Positions 25,086-34,715 are shown, numbered from the stretch's first letter. The stretch is DNA of 64,000 nt from JAICKN01 sp036489565 (GCA_036489565.1 DASXFN010000061.1:8138-72137), one strand, 5' to 3'. Notes: generated from the letters alone by a model not told the origin. Translations and numbers: made by a program.

Positions 25086-25262
25086 ATGTTCCTACGCCAA
25101 TTTTGGTATTGCCACGGCCAAAAGGCGCGTAACGATTACATCACTCCGTTGCCAATTGAATTCTTTGACCACAATAGCCCGGAGTACCACCAGCGCATCG
25201 CGGATATAAAGGCACAGCACGAAAAACTATGCGCCCACATTCGCGCCGCCCGCCTCATTTGA
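25086..25262 (+). CDS. Possible small protein
   Basis: 58 residues, aromatic and His-rich (MFLRQFWYCHGQKARNDYIT). No clear ribosome site. It fills the gap between two better supported small genes on the same strand. Confidence 0.3.
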   Translation: MFLRQFWYCHGQKARNDYITPLPIEFFDHNSPEYHQRIADIKAQHEKLCAHIRAARLI

Positions 25263-25296
25263 TCTCTCAGCCGTATAACACAGAAAGGAAAACAAA

Positions 25297-25467
25297 ATGT
25301 TTCACGATAAAGTAGGACACGACGGATCGCCGTTGACCTTGCCAGACGCAAGCCACGACGTACAGCATCCCGCGACTGACGCGCAAATCGAAGCGCAAAA
25401 ACAAGCGGAAGTAGACGCGCTGTCAAACCGCCTTACCGCGCTCGAAAAAAGTAAAGCTAAGAAGTGA
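25297..25467 (+). CDS. Small hypothetical protein
   Basis: 56 residues, preceded by AAAGGA at good spacing. The N-terminus is His/Asp-rich; the C-terminus is a short predicted helix (LSNRLTALEKSKAKK). The stop overlaps the next start (TGATG). Confidence 0.5.
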   Translation: MFHDKVGHDGSPLTLPDASHDVQHPATDAQIEAQKQAEVDALSNRLTALEKSKAKK

Positions 25468-25574
25468 TGGGCGAGCTACTCATCGAAGCCTGCCGCCTTG
25501 TACAGGCGGTATCTGCTGAAAGCGTCCGCGTAGCCCAGAACGTCGCAGCGGACGACGCAAAAACGAAGTCTTAG
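25467..25574 (+). CDS. Possible 35-residue protein
   Basis: Begins within the stop of the preceding gene (TGATG) and reads MGELLIEACRLVQAVSAESV. Supported only by coupling and position. Confidence 0.3.
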   Translation: MGELLIEACRLVQAVSAESVRVAQNVAADDAKTKS

Positions 25575-25674
25575 ACCTCAGCACGGCCCTGTGTACCTCT
25601 GAGCCTTGAACCGGGTCAACATCCTACCGACAATACAAACCACCGCCCAAAGCGGAAAAACTCAGGCACGGCCC

Positions 25675-25704
25675 AAACCCCGCTCGCACAACAGGGCGGG
25701 GTTT
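25675..25704. terminator. GC-rich hairpin, possible terminator
   Basis: AAACCCCGC/GCGGGGTTT 9-bp stem with a 12-base loop, followed by AATTTC. It lies between the small genes and the gene at 25728. The T tract is short, so it may attenuate rather than stop transcription. Confidence 0.45.
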
Positions 25705-25727
25705 AATTTCAAAAGGAAAACTAACTA

Positions 25728-26015
25728 ATGGAGCATGGACTCAAGACAGACCTGTTTGAAGACCTTTGGCGATTCACCTTCCCGTCGTTTCTTCCAGAGC
25801 GGCGATCATTTTCAATCTGGGCAAACAGCTTCAACGAAGATATTTTCGTGCAAGGTTTGAAAATCACGCAAGCCAAAGCGGAACGGATGGAGCGTTTCGG
25901 ATTGGACTTTAGCGAAGATCAAATTTTGCGATACCTCTCAGGCACATGCAACCATTTGCGTCGGGACGCCCAAGACGCTTTAGAGCGCGGCGCGGCGGTG
26001 GGCGATGTCAGCTAA
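25728..26015 (+). CDS. Hypothetical element protein
   Basis: 95 residues, preceded by AAAGGA. It starts MEHGLKTDLFEDLWRFTFPS; aromatic and acidic. The 3' end overlaps the winged-helix gene by 11 bases. No family recognised. Confidence 0.6.
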   Translation: MEHGLKTDLFEDLWRFTFPSFLPERRSFSIWANSFNEDIFVQGLKITQAKAERMERFGLDFSEDQILRYLSGTCNHLRRDAQDALERGAAVGDVS

Positions 26016-26661
26016 CCGCACGTTCGTAAAAATCAGGAGAGGCATTTTGCAGCACATCGAAACTAGAAACCTATCTCCGTCAGAGTTTGCTGCGCTAATG
26101 GTGATAATCCTATCGGCAGACAAAGCGAGTGGCGTTTGGTTCGGCTGCTCGCTCGCTCTGTCCGCAAAGTTCGGCGGGACTCTAAGCAGCAAAGGCGCGA
26201 AAGATATTCTGCGCTCACTAGAAACGGGTGGGTATGTCAAACGGTTCCGCACACACGGCCAGCGGGGAAACTACCCCATTTTGGTCAACAATTATGAAAT
26301 AACCGTAGGCGACCTGAGCGCGTACCTGATAAATACAGAAGGCACAACGGATTGGAAGAATCCAGCCGCACACCGCGTACCTGATGACGTAACTGAGAGC
26401 GTACCTGAGAGGGTAACTGATAGCGTACCCTTATCAAGACCTACAAGACCTCAAGACCTTGATACCTCAATATCTCAAGAAAGAAAAACATTGTCTGACG
26501 TTGTAGGCAAACCCGAAAAAAATGAAAAAAAGTTAAAAGAGAAAGCCGCCACCACTTATAGCGCAGAGAACCCCGGTTTTCCAGATGTGTCGGGCGCGTC
26601 CCTCGCGGCAATCGCGCGCCGGATGGAGTCTCATTATGCATCCGGCCTACAGCCGAAATGA
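26005..26661 (+). CDS. Winged-helix protein, possible replication or regulatory protein
   Basis: 218 residues. The N-terminal about 95 residues resemble the winged-helix start of phage/plasmid replication-organiser proteins: a basic first helix (FVKIRRGILQH), LSPSEFAALMVIILSADK, KGAKDILRSLETGGYVKRFR. The remainder is low-complexity, Pro/Thr/Lys-rich, with a final short helix. It overlaps the preceding gene by 11 bases and the excisionase gene by ATGA. Replication initiation is one possibility; a transcription factor is another. Confidence 0.6.
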   Translation: MSANRTFVKIRRGILQHIETRNLSPSEFAALMVIILSADKASGVWFGCSLALSAKFGGTLSSKGAKDILRSLETGGYVKRFRTHGQRGNYPILVNNYEITVGDLSAYLINTEGTTDWKNPAAHRVPDDVTESVPERVTDSVPLSRPTRPQDLDTSISQERKTLSDVVGKPEKNEKKLKEKAATTYSAENPGFPDVSGASLAAIARRMESHYASGLQPK

Positions 26662-26873
26662 ACAGCACACAATTCGAGCCGCTCCTGAGCGCAGAGCAGG
26701 CCGCGACGCTGTTAGGCGGGATGCACCCGAAAACTTTGATGCGTCTCGCCCGCGCCAGTGAAGTGCCCGCAGTGAAGATCGGACGTTACTGGTTTTTCCG
26801 TGCTACTTCCCTTAACGAATGGATTGAGGCAAAATGTGCTCACCGTCCGTGCTTGCCAGAGAGGATTCAATGA
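26658..26873 (+). CDS. Excisionase-like HTH protein
   Basis: 71 residues: LLSAEQAATLLGGMHPKTLM and KIGRYWFFRATSLNEWIE form a HTH_17/excisionase-type winged HTH. It overlaps the upstream gene and the integrase gene by ATGA at each side, a typical xis-int arrangement. It probably steers the integrase towards excision. Confidence 0.82.
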   Translation: MNSTQFEPLLSAEQAATLLGGMHPKTLMRLARASEVPAVKIGRYWFFRATSLNEWIEAKCAHRPCLPERIQ

Positions 26874-27985
26874 CAGCACGGTATCAACGCGGCAACCTCA
26901 CATTGAAGCCGCGCAAGGGAGCGAACGTTTGGGAATTTCGATGGTACGGCCCAGACGGAAAGCAGCGCAGCAAACTACTTGGTAGCGTGGCAATGCTGCC
27001 CAGCAGAGCAGATGCAGAACGCGCTGCGGATTCCTTGCGTCTTGAGATTAACAGCGAACTGCCGAAAGCAGTTCCTATAACCGTTAGTGCTCTGATTGGC
27101 CGCTATCTGAATGACGACATCGAAATGGGCCGACTAGCGTACTCAACGCAACGCAGCTACCGAAGTTTTCTCACGGTCTGGGTAAAAAAACAGTGGGGAG
27201 ATTGTAGATTGGAAAACGTGCGAACGATGGCAGTCGAGCAGTGGTTTCGGGATTTGCAACTTGCCCCGAAAACAAAGCTGCATCTTCGCAACGTCATGCA
27301 CGTTCTGTTCGAGTGTGCTGCCCGTTGGGAGCTTATTCGAGACAATCCAATCACGCGAGTGCGCCAGGGCGGTTCAAGGTTGGCCGATCCCGATGTGCTC
27401 GCTCCCGAAGAGTTTCGCGCATTGCTGGCGCAACTCAAGCAGGAACCGTATCGAACGATGGTCACTCTGTCCGGCTGTCTTGGACTAACACGCAGCGAAA
27501 TTACCGGATTGAAATGGGCTGACTTCGATTGGAACGCGCATACTCTCACTGTCCAACGTGGAATGGTCAATTGTCACGTTGGAAATCCCAAGACTCAGGC
27601 GCGGAGGAAACCTATACCGCTTGCGCCGGATCTCGTAACCGTTCTGCAAGAGTGGCGGTCACAAACTGCCTTTCCTGCTGATTCGGATTGGTTGTTTGCA
27701 TCTCCCGCGAAGGATGGGGCCACTCCGTATTGGCCGGACTCCGTTCTGAGCAAGATCATTCAGCCCGCCGCGAAACGCGCCCAGCTTACGAAGCACGTCG
27801 GCTGGCACACGTTTCGACACAGCTACAGCACATTGCTCCGGGCGAACGGTACGGATGTGAAGGTGCAGAGCGAACTGCTCCGGCACGCGAACATCCAGAC
27901 CACGCTGCAAATCTACACGCAAGCCGTGAGCGACCAGAAACGCGCGGCGCATGAGCACGTAGTAGGGCAGTTATTGGCAGTGTGA
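26870..27985 (+). CDS. Tyrosine integrase of the element
   Basis: 371 residues from ATG 26870, after GAGG and overlapping the excisionase stop; the longer frame is unlikely. An N-terminal arm-binding region (EFRWYGPDGKQRSK) and SAM-like core-binding domain (about 60-160) precede the catalytic domain. The catalytic residues are seen in LTRSEITGLKW (Arg), HTFRHSYSTLL (His-x2-Arg) and LRHANIQTTLQIYTQA (His and nucleophile Tyr). The gene ends 53 bases before the right att repeat in the tRNA-fMet gene, its evident target. Confidence 0.95.
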   Translation: MTARYQRGNLTLKPRKGANVWEFRWYGPDGKQRSKLLGSVAMLPSRADAERAADSLRLEINSELPKAVPITVSALIGRYLNDDIEMGRLAYSTQRSYRSFLTVWVKKQWGDCRLENVRTMAVEQWFRDLQLAPKTKLHLRNVMHVLFECAARWELIRDNPITRVRQGGSRLADPDVLAPEEFRALLAQLKQEPYRTMVTLSGCLGLTRSEITGLKWADFDWNAHTLTVQRGMVNCHVGNPKTQARRKPIPLAPDLVTVLQEWRSQTAFPADSDWLFASPAKDGATPYWPDSVLSKIIQPAAKRAQLTKHVGWHTFRHSYSTLLRANGTDVKVQSELLRHANIQTTLQIYTQAVSDQKRAAHEHVVGQLLAV

Positions 27986-27997
27986 GCGAAAAATGAG
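27982..27997. repeat. Paired TGAGC repeat, right element end
   Basis: TGAGCGAAAAATGAGC overlaps the integrase stop, 41 bases inside the right att repeat, and matches the pair at 20115-20129. Possible arm-type site. Confidence 0.35.
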
Positions 27998-28038
27998 CGG
28001 GGCTTATAACCTGAAACCGATCTAAGTTGTTGATGGGA

Positions 28039-28116
<78 letters not shown>

Positions 28117-28254
28117 GTTGAATGATAACAACCTCATGCATGGTGGTCAAACGCGCGGAAGCTGATTCTGCGGATTTGTAATGAATTATTGGTGGCATGT
28201 TCGCGTATGGCTCAGAATTTAGCTGTGCGGTTTCCTGCGGAAGAGGCAAACGAA

Positions 28255-28279
28255 AACGCCGGGCTTATGCCCGGCGTTT
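28255..28279 (-). terminator. Rho-independent terminator after xylA
   Basis: ACGCCGGGC/GCCCGGCGT stem with a TTAT loop, 60-85 bases after the xylA stop. On the minus strand it is followed by TTTTCGTTTG. Confidence 0.8.
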
Positions 28280-28341
28280 CAATCGAACAAAAATAACTTA
28301 TCGAACAAGGTCATTGACGTTGAACGATCACAGCGAATGAA

Positions 28342-29514
28342 TCAACGAGTGCCCAATAGAATGTCGATCGTCAGCTGATCGAGGCGTTCGTAGGGGAGGC
28401 GCTTCTTCATCATCGCGTCCTTGTCGAAGTTGTGGGCGAGCAAGGCCGTCGCGCCGTCCTTACTGTATTTGCCAGTTTTTGGGATGGAGCTGCTGCCTGA
28501 TGTTACTTCTTTCAGGATCGCTTGAATTTCTTTATCGGTGCGCCATTGCTCGGCTTTTTCTTTCAGCATTAGATAGGTGCGCATACAGCCCCTGGCGAAG
28601 TCCTTGACGCCTTCGTAGTCTTCGGTGCGGTAGGCGTGAGCGTCGAAGTGCCGGGGGCCGGAATACTTTACTTCTTCCAGGAATTTCACCAGGAAGAAAT
28701 TGGACTTCAGGTTCGCTGAACCAAAACGCAAATCCTGATCGTAGCGGCCGGGATATTGATCGTTCAGATCAATGTGGAAAAGCTTTCCGGATTCCCAGGC
28801 CTGCGCGACGCCGTGCAGGAAATTAAGGCCGGCCATGGTTTCGTGGGCGACCTCGGGGTTTACTCCCACCATTTCTGGATGGTCGAGCGTCGGAATGAAG
28901 GCCAGGTAGTGGCCGGTGGTGGCCATGTAAATATCGCCGCGCGGCTCATTGGGCTTGGCCTCCAGCGCAAACGTATATCCGTATTTCTGCGCTGTGTTGT
29001 ATTCACAGAGGTAGTTCACAGCTTCGCGCAAATGTTTTACGGCATCGGCGGGATTGCGGCAGGCGTCGGTTTCAACACCTTCGCGGCCACCCCAAAGGAC
29101 GAAAATCTTCGCGCCTAGTTCGGCTCCCAGATCCATGGCGCGCATGGTTTTCTGCAAAGCATAAGCGCGGACGTTGGGATCATTAGCTGTAAACGCGCCG
29201 TCGCGGAACACAGGGTGGAAAAATAAAGATACGGTCGCCATGGGGACGACGATATTGTTTTTCTCGCAGGCTTTTTTGAAGTCGCGGACGATTTTGTCGT
29301 GCTCGGCCGGAGTGGCGTCAATTGGAACCAGGTCGTTATCATGCAAATTAACGCCCCATGCGCCTACTTCTCCGAGTAAATCGACGAGTTCTGGCGGAGA
29401 GAGCAGGGGACGGACGAAGTCACCGAAAGGATCGCGTCCACGATTGCCGACTGTCCACAATCCAAAAGAAAATTTATGTTCCGGGCGCGGCTGATATTTA
29501 TCATTGCTGGTCAT
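28342..29514 (-). CDS. xylA: Xylose isomerase (short, actinobacterial-type class)
   Basis: 390 residues, the length of class I Streptomyces-type enzymes. Signature blocks are VNLHDND (catalytic His), LEAKPNEPRGD (metal Glu and Lys), NPEVAHETMAG (Glu, His) and FHIDLNDQ (Asp). It converts D-xylose to D-xylulose in the cytoplasm. It is the second gene of an xylB-xylA operon with a 49-base gap, and ends at a strong terminator. Confidence 0.97.
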   Translation of the reverse strand: MTSNDKYQPRPEHKFSFGLWTVGNRGRDPFGDFVRPLLSPPELVDLLGEVGAWGVNLHDNDLVPIDATPAEHDKIVRDFKKACEKNNIVVPMATVSLFFHPVFRDGAFTANDPNVRAYALQKTMRAMDLGAELGAKIFVLWGGREGVETDACRNPADAVKHLREAVNYLCEYNTAQKYGYTFALEAKPNEPRGDIYMATTGHYLAFIPTLDHPEMVGVNPEVAHETMAGLNFLHGVAQAWESGKLFHIDLNDQYPGRYDQDLRFGSANLKSNFFLVKFLEEVKYSGPRHFDAHAYRTEDYEGVKDFARGCMRTYLMLKEKAEQWRTDKEIQAILKEVTSGSSSIPKTGKYSKDGATALLAHNFDKDAMMKKRLPYERLDQLTIDILLGTR

Positions 29515-29563
29515 GAGAATTTAGAATTCCTTCCTTAAATGTTTTATTGCTGTCGTATATCTT

Positions 29564-31060
29564 TTACGATGCAAAAATTGTTTTGGTTGCCGGATAAACG
29601 CGGCGGAAAGCTGCGTAACTAGTGTTCATTGTTTTCATCGCCGCAGGCTGAGGACTGATGCGTTCGCGAACCCGAACAATGTGTTTGCTGGCATCATCCA
29701 CCGAGGGCCACATCTTGGCGCCGACTCCAGCGAGAATGGCGGCTCCGTAGGCTGCGCCTTCTTCCTGTTCAATGGTTTCGACGTCGCTTCCATAAACGTC
29801 CGCCTGGATTTGACGCCACAACGGAGACTTTGCTCCTCCTCCGCCCAAACGAATATTAGTGATGGGAACTTTCATCTCGCCGAAAATTGTGAAGCTATCT
29901 TTCAAGCTAAACGCCACGCCCTCAAGAATGGCGCGAACCACGTGGCCGCGAGTGTGGGACGCGGTCAAGCCTACCAATGCGCCGCGAGCGTTGGGGTCGA
30001 GATGCGGTGTGCGTTCGCCCATTAAATAAGGAGTCCACAATAATCCGTCGGCACCGGGCGGAACTTTCTTGGCTTCGGCCGTCAGCATGTCATAGGGATC
30101 GGTCTTGCCATCGCCGGGAGGAACGAAATTATCTCGGAACCAGCGCAATGACAGACCCGCGGATTGCGTTACGCCCATAATGTGCCAGCGGTTGGGAATG
30201 GCGTGGCAGAAAGTATGGAGCCGGCCTTTGGGATCGAGCGCGGGGCTGCCAGTTGCGGCGAAGACTACGCCTGAGGTTCCGATGGTTACGCTTACCGCGC
30301 CGGGCGTCACAATGCCCATGCCAACGGCGCCCGCGGCCTGATCGCCCGCGCCGGCAACGACAGGCGTTCCAGCTTTCAGTCCGGTGGCGGCTGCGCCTGC
30401 CGCAGAAACTGCGCCGCAGACGTCAGGAGATTCAAAAAGGGGAGGGAGAAGGGAAGCATCCAGTCCGGCGGCTTGCAGAACTTCAGCCGACCAGCGGCGA
30501 TGCGCGACGTCCAGCATGAGCGTGCCCGAGGCGTCGGCCATGTCCATGCCGCGCTCTCCGGTCAGGCGGAAGCGTACGTAATCTTTAGGAAGTAAAACGT
30601 GGCGCACCTGTTTCCATTTCTCTGGTTCGTTTTCGCGGATCCAGAGAAGTTTCGTGATTGTAAAGTTGGGGAGGGCTGGGTTACAGGTGAGCTGAATGAG
30701 CCGGTCGGCACCTATTTTCTCCGTCAGCTCAATACATTGTTTTTCGGTGCGGACATCGCACCAGATAAGAGCGGGGCGTACTGGCTCGCCAGAAGCATCG
30801 AGCGTGACCGCGCCATGCATCTGCCCGGAAAAGCCAACACAGGCGATCTGGTCGCTCGAAACCTTGGCCTGTGCCATCGCTTTGCTGACAGCAATACCGC
30901 AAGCCCGCCACCAGTCGCGCGGGTCTTGCTCGGCCCAGCCAATTTGCGGCGAGGCAAAATTCTGGTGTTCTTCAATGGCCGCGCCCAGCAGATGACCATT
31001 CTGGTCAACGACTAGCACGCGGGTGCCGCCGGTTCCAACGTCAATGCCTAGGACATACAT
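29564..31060 (-). CDS. xylB: Xylulokinase (FGGY family)
   Basis: 498 residues. The N-terminus GIDVGTGGTRVLVVDQNG is the phosphate-binding loop of the FGGY fold; GQMHGAV, PALIWCDVR and the C-terminal GGGAKSPLWRQIQADVYG are xylulokinase blocks. It phosphorylates D-xylulose to xylulose-5-phosphate. It lies first in the xylB-xylA operon, divergent from the GH3 gene. Because no ribulokinase is seen in the window, side activity on L-ribulose is conceivable but untested. Confidence 0.95.
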   Translation of the reverse strand: MYVLGIDVGTGGTRVLVVDQNGHLLGAAIEEHQNFASPQIGWAEQDPRDWWRACGIAVSKAMAQAKVSSDQIACVGFSGQMHGAVTLDASGEPVRPALIWCDVRTEKQCIELTEKIGADRLIQLTCNPALPNFTITKLLWIRENEPEKWKQVRHVLLPKDYVRFRLTGERGMDMADASGTLMLDVAHRRWSAEVLQAAGLDASLLPPLFESPDVCGAVSAAGAAATGLKAGTPVVAGAGDQAAGAVGMGIVTPGAVSVTIGTSGVVFAATGSPALDPKGRLHTFCHAIPNRWHIMGVTQSAGLSLRWFRDNFVPPGDGKTDPYDMLTAEAKKVPPGADGLLWTPYLMGERTPHLDPNARGALVGLTASHTRGHVVRAILEGVAFSLKDSFTIFGEMKVPITNIRLGGGGAKSPLWRQIQADVYGSDVETIEQEEGAAYGAAILAGVGAKMWPSVDDASKHIVRVRERISPQPAAMKTMNTSYAAFRRVYPATKTIFAS

Positions 31061-31217
31061 AAAGGTTTAATTGTATGGCAGAGCGGGTGAAAAAAGTCTT
31101 AGCAAAGTTTAAAACTTGACCTTCGGTGTTGGAAAAGGATTTGCTGCAAATCCCTGATCGTGTACGTTAACGGCGATGGTATAGTATCACGCATCCATTA
31201 GATTGCAAGGAGGAATC
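31061..31217. promoter_or_regulatory. Divergent xylB / GH3 control region
   Basis: 157 bases between divergent starts. It contains the palindrome CGTTAACG (31165-31172) in a TACGTTAACGG context, a plausible LacI-family operator; the adjacent GH3 operon includes a LacI-family gene. AAGGAGG just before 31218 is the GH3 ribosome site. Confidence 0.45.
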
Positions 31218-33587
31218 ATGCGCGTTTTCCGCGGGGCATTATCGGCTGTGTCAGTTTGTTTATGGGTGGTTTGCGGTATGACGCCGGTGGTAAGTCAGGC
31301 GCAGGGTCAAACACAGAATGAACCTGCCTATCGTAACGCGCATTTACCGATCGAACAGCGCGTGGCGGATTTACTTTCGCGCATGACCTTGCAGGAAAAA
31401 ATTGCGCAGTTGCAGGGCACCTGGCAGAACCGGGGACAGATGCCGGAGTCGTCTTTGTTCGTGGATACGGCGGGAAAATTTCAGCCGGATCGCGCGGCGC
31501 CGATTTTGAAATACGGGTTGGGAGAGATGTCGCGGCCAAGCGAGAACCGTGGCCCACGTCAGATGGCGGAATTCACCAATACGATTCAGACCTGGATCCA
31601 GAAGAACACGCGGCTGGGAATTCCCATTCTGTTTCATGAAGAATGTTTGCACGGAAACGCCGCGCCGCGTGCAACTTCATTTCCGCAAGCGATTGGTCTG
31701 GCTTCCACCTGGGACCCGGAACTGATTCACAATATTTTCACTGCAGTCGCTTCCGAAGTCCGAGCGCGCGGGGCGCAGCAGTGCCTGGCTCCGGTGATAG
31801 ATTTGGCCCGTGATCCGCGATGGGGACGCACAGAAGAGACTTATGGGGAAGATCCTTATCTTGTAACTCAAATTGGGCTGGCCGCGATCAGCGGTTTTCA
31901 GGGAACTGGGCCGTTCATTGATAGCGCTCATGTTCTGGCGACGGCCAAGCACTTTGTGGCGCACGGACAACCGGAGTCGGGAACGAACGCGGGGCCGGCC
32001 TACTACGGGGAGCGGGAACTCCGCGAGTACTTCATGAAGCCATTCGAGGCGGCGGTGAAGCAAGGCCACATCGGAACGGTCATGGCTTCCTACAACGAAG
32101 TAGATGGTGTGCCTTCCCACAGCAACAAGCATCTTTTGATTGACGTTCTGCGGCATGAGTGGGGATTTCAGGGCGTCGTGGTGTCTGATTATTTTGGCAT
32201 CACGCAATTGAACACTCTTCATCATGTTGTCGCGAACAATGAAGAAGCGGCGAAGGTTTCGCTGGACGCCGGCGTAGAGGTAGAACTTCCGTTCGCGGAC
32301 GCGTTCAAAAGCCTGCCTGAGTTGGTGGCGCGCGGGGAAGTTTCCGAGAGCGAAATAGACAATGCGGTGGCGGATGTTCTGCGGATGAAGTTCATCACCG
32401 GACTCTTTGATCATCCCCTGGTGGACCCGGACTATGCGGAAAAGATCACCAACAATGCTGACCATCAAGCGCTGGCACTGAAGGCCGCGCGTGAAACAAT
32501 CACGCTTCTGAAAAATCAAAATAACCTGCTGCCGTTAAACACGACGAAGTACAAGCGGATCGCCGTGATCGGGCCGGACGCCGCGGATGTCCACTTGGGT
32601 GGATATAGCGATAATCCAGGACGAGGCGTCAGTATTTTGCAGGGCATCAAGAATAAAGTTGGCACGAGCGCGGAAGTTCTTTATGCGGAAGGTTGCAAAA
32701 TTACTGAAACATTGCCTGACTGGAATGCCGACAAGGTCGTGCTGGGTGATCCGAAGTTGAATGCCGGACGGATTCTAGAAGCGGTGAAGGTTGCGAAGAA
32801 GGCCGACATTGTCATTCTGGTACTCGGCGAAAACGAACAGACTTCGCGCGAGGCATGGGCGGTGGACCATCCGGGAGACCGCGACAGCCTCGATCTTTTG
32901 GGAAGCCAGGATGATCTTGTAAAAGCGATGCAGGCTTTGGGCAAGCCGGTGGTTGTATTTCTTCTTCACGGACGGCCGAACTCCATCAATTACATCGCGG
33001 AAAATGTTCCGGCGATTCTGGATGGATGGTACCTGGGGCAGGAAGGCGGAACAGCCGCAGCAGACGTGCTCTTTGGAGATTACAATCCGGGCGGAAAATT
33101 GCCAATCACAGTGCCACGCAACGTGGGGCAACTGCCGGATTATTACTATCAGAAGCCTTCGGCGAGAAGGGAATACCTTGGGACGACACCGGCGCCGCTG
33201 TTTCCGTTTGGATGGGGGCTGAGCTATTCCACATTCAAATTCAGCAATCTGCATGTGACGCCGGAAACCATTGGGCCGGAAGGCAAAGCTGAGGTTGCAG
33301 TGGATGTGACCAACAGCGGCCATGTGGCGGGCGATGAAGTTGCGCAGCTTTACATTCGCGACGAAGTCAGCTCGGTAACGCGTCCCATTGAAGAGTTGCG
33401 CGGATTTCAGCGCGTGAGCCTTGCGCCGGGCGAAACCAAAACAGTGAAGTTTTCGCTTGGACCAGACGAACTTTCTTTCTGGAACCTTGACATGCATCGC
33501 GTGGTAGAGCCGGGGCCCTTCAAGATTATGGTGGGCGGGAATTCTGTGGAGCATATTGACGCTACGTTGAATGTCGCGGCGAAGTAA
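31218..33587 (+). CDS. GH3 beta-xylosidase/beta-glucosidase, secreted
   Basis: Start at ATG 31218 after AAGGAGG, giving 789 residues; a TTG five codons earlier is rejected. A Sec signal peptide (to about residue 33) precedes the GH3 N-terminal barrel (LTLQEKIAQL-type block, FHEECLHG, LATAKHFVAHG) with nucleophile Asp324 in GVVVSDYFGI. The alpha/beta sandwich (KNQNNLLPLN, IAVIGPDA) and a C-terminal fibronectin III-like domain follow. FHEECLHG favours the xylosidase-type branch. It would cut xylo-oligosaccharides from the GH10 enzyme to xylose for XylA/XylB. Confidence 0.93.
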   Translation: MRVFRGALSAVSVCLWVVCGMTPVVSQAQGQTQNEPAYRNAHLPIEQRVADLLSRMTLQEKIAQLQGTWQNRGQMPESSLFVDTAGKFQPDRAAPILKYGLGEMSRPSENRGPRQMAEFTNTIQTWIQKNTRLGIPILFHEECLHGNAAPRATSFPQAIGLASTWDPELIHNIFTAVASEVRARGAQQCLAPVIDLARDPRWGRTEETYGEDPYLVTQIGLAAISGFQGTGPFIDSAHVLATAKHFVAHGQPESGTNAGPAYYGERELREYFMKPFEAAVKQGHIGTVMASYNEVDGVPSHSNKHLLIDVLRHEWGFQGVVVSDYFGITQLNTLHHVVANNEEAAKVSLDAGVEVELPFADAFKSLPELVARGEVSESEIDNAVADVLRMKFITGLFDHPLVDPDYAEKITNNADHQALALKAARETITLLKNQNNLLPLNTTKYKRIAVIGPDAADVHLGGYSDNPGRGVSILQGIKNKVGTSAEVLYAEGCKITETLPDWNADKVVLGDPKLNAGRILEAVKVAKKADIVILVLGENEQTSREAWAVDHPGDRDSLDLLGSQDDLVKAMQALGKPVVVFLLHGRPNSINYIAENVPAILDGWYLGQEGGTAAADVLFGDYNPGGKLPITVPRNVGQLPDYYYQKPSARREYLGTTPAPLFPFGWGLSYSTFKFSNLHVTPETIGPEGKAEVAVDVTNSGHVAGDEVAQLYIRDEVSSVTRPIEELRGFQRVSLAPGETKTVKFSLGPDELSFWNLDMHRVVEPGPFKIMVGGNSVEHIDATLNVAAK

Positions 33588-33621
33588 CTCCAGATTTACG
33601 GCGAACGAGTTTACGACGAAT

Positions 33622-34671
33622 ATGAAGCGGGCTGGGATCCACCAGATTGCGAAACTAGCCAAGGTTTCCATCGGAACGGTGGACCGCGCGCTGCATGGCC
33701 GTCCTGGAATCAGTGAAAGCACGCGCAAGAAAGTTCTGCGAATTGCGCGGGAAGTTTCCTACTCTCCAAATCCCGCGGCCCGCGCGCTTTCCGTGGGCCG
33801 GGCAAGTGTCCGAATTGGCGTTTGCATTCCGGAAGAAATCCATTTCTTTTACGACCAGATGCGCGCTGGGATTTTTGACGAGGCCCAGCGCGAGAGTGGG
33901 CTGGGCATTGATCTTGTTTACCAGCCAGCCACCGAATTGGGAGAAGAGAAACGGGAAATCGCCAAGCTATTGCAAAGCGGCGTCAATGCCATCATCGTCA
34001 CGCCTGGCAATCCGCAGGTGATGACACCACTGATTGATCGCGCTGAAAAAGACAATGTGCGCGTCGTCTGTGTGACCACGGACGCTCCACGAAGCCGCCG
34101 TTCAAGCGCCGTTTGCGTGGACCCTGAATTCAGCGGCCGTCTGGCCGCCGAGTTGATGGCGAAGCTTTTACCCGCGGAATCAGAAACGGCCATCGTGACT
34201 GGGATGATGACGACCGAGGAACACCAGCAGAAGACAGAGGGATTCCGCAATGCGTTTGCTAAAGATTGTCCCGGAGGCAAGACGATTACGGTGCTCGAAG
34301 CCCACGAATCAGAAAAAGAAAGCTACCAGAAGACCTGTGAGTTGTTGGCAGAACATAAAAATCTCCGCGGCATTTATGTGAATACAGTCAATTCATTGCC
34401 TGTGTGCCAGGCATTACAGCGGCACAAACTAGCGGACAGGATAAAGCTGATCACTACGGATTTATTCCGTCAGATGGTCCCATATTTCGAATGCGGAACT
34501 ATTGCGGCCTCGATTTATCAAGACCCGTATTTGCAAGGACAGACAGCATTTCGCATGCTGGCAGACCATTTGTTGAAGGGCGCGGCAATCCCGAAAGTCC
34601 ACTATTTGAATCCCGCAATTGTGTTACGGACAAATCTTCTGTTATTCCGGGAAACTTCGGCCGAAAATTAG
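33622..34671 (+). CDS. LacI-family transcriptional regulator
   Basis: The HTH begins MKRAGIHQIAKLAKVSIGTV, so ATG 33622 is preferred (349 residues); ATG 33571 would overlap the GH3 stop and add 17 residues. The hinge region RALSVGRASVRIG leads to an RbsB-like effector-binding domain. It follows the GH3 gene by 34 bases and is probably in the same operon, so it likely responds to xylose or xylo-oligosaccharides. Possible operators are the CGTTAACG palindrome at 31165 and the AAACGTTT sites at 1452, 3368 and 12434. Confidence 0.92.
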   Translation: MKRAGIHQIAKLAKVSIGTVDRALHGRPGISESTRKKVLRIAREVSYSPNPAARALSVGRASVRIGVCIPEEIHFFYDQMRAGIFDEAQRESGLGIDLVYQPATELGEEKREIAKLLQSGVNAIIVTPGNPQVMTPLIDRAEKDNVRVVCVTTDAPRSRRSSAVCVDPEFSGRLAAELMAKLLPAESETAIVTGMMTTEEHQQKTEGFRNAFAKDCPGGKTITVLEAHESEKESYQKTCELLAEHKNLRGIYVNTVNSLPVCQALQRHKLADRIKLITTDLFRQMVPYFECGTIAASIYQDPYLQGQTAFRMLADHLLKGAAIPKVHYLNPAIVLRTNLLLFRETSAEN

Positions 34672-34715
34672 CGATTGCATACACAGCTTCTGCGCAACTG
34701 ATGAGGGAGTTTTGT

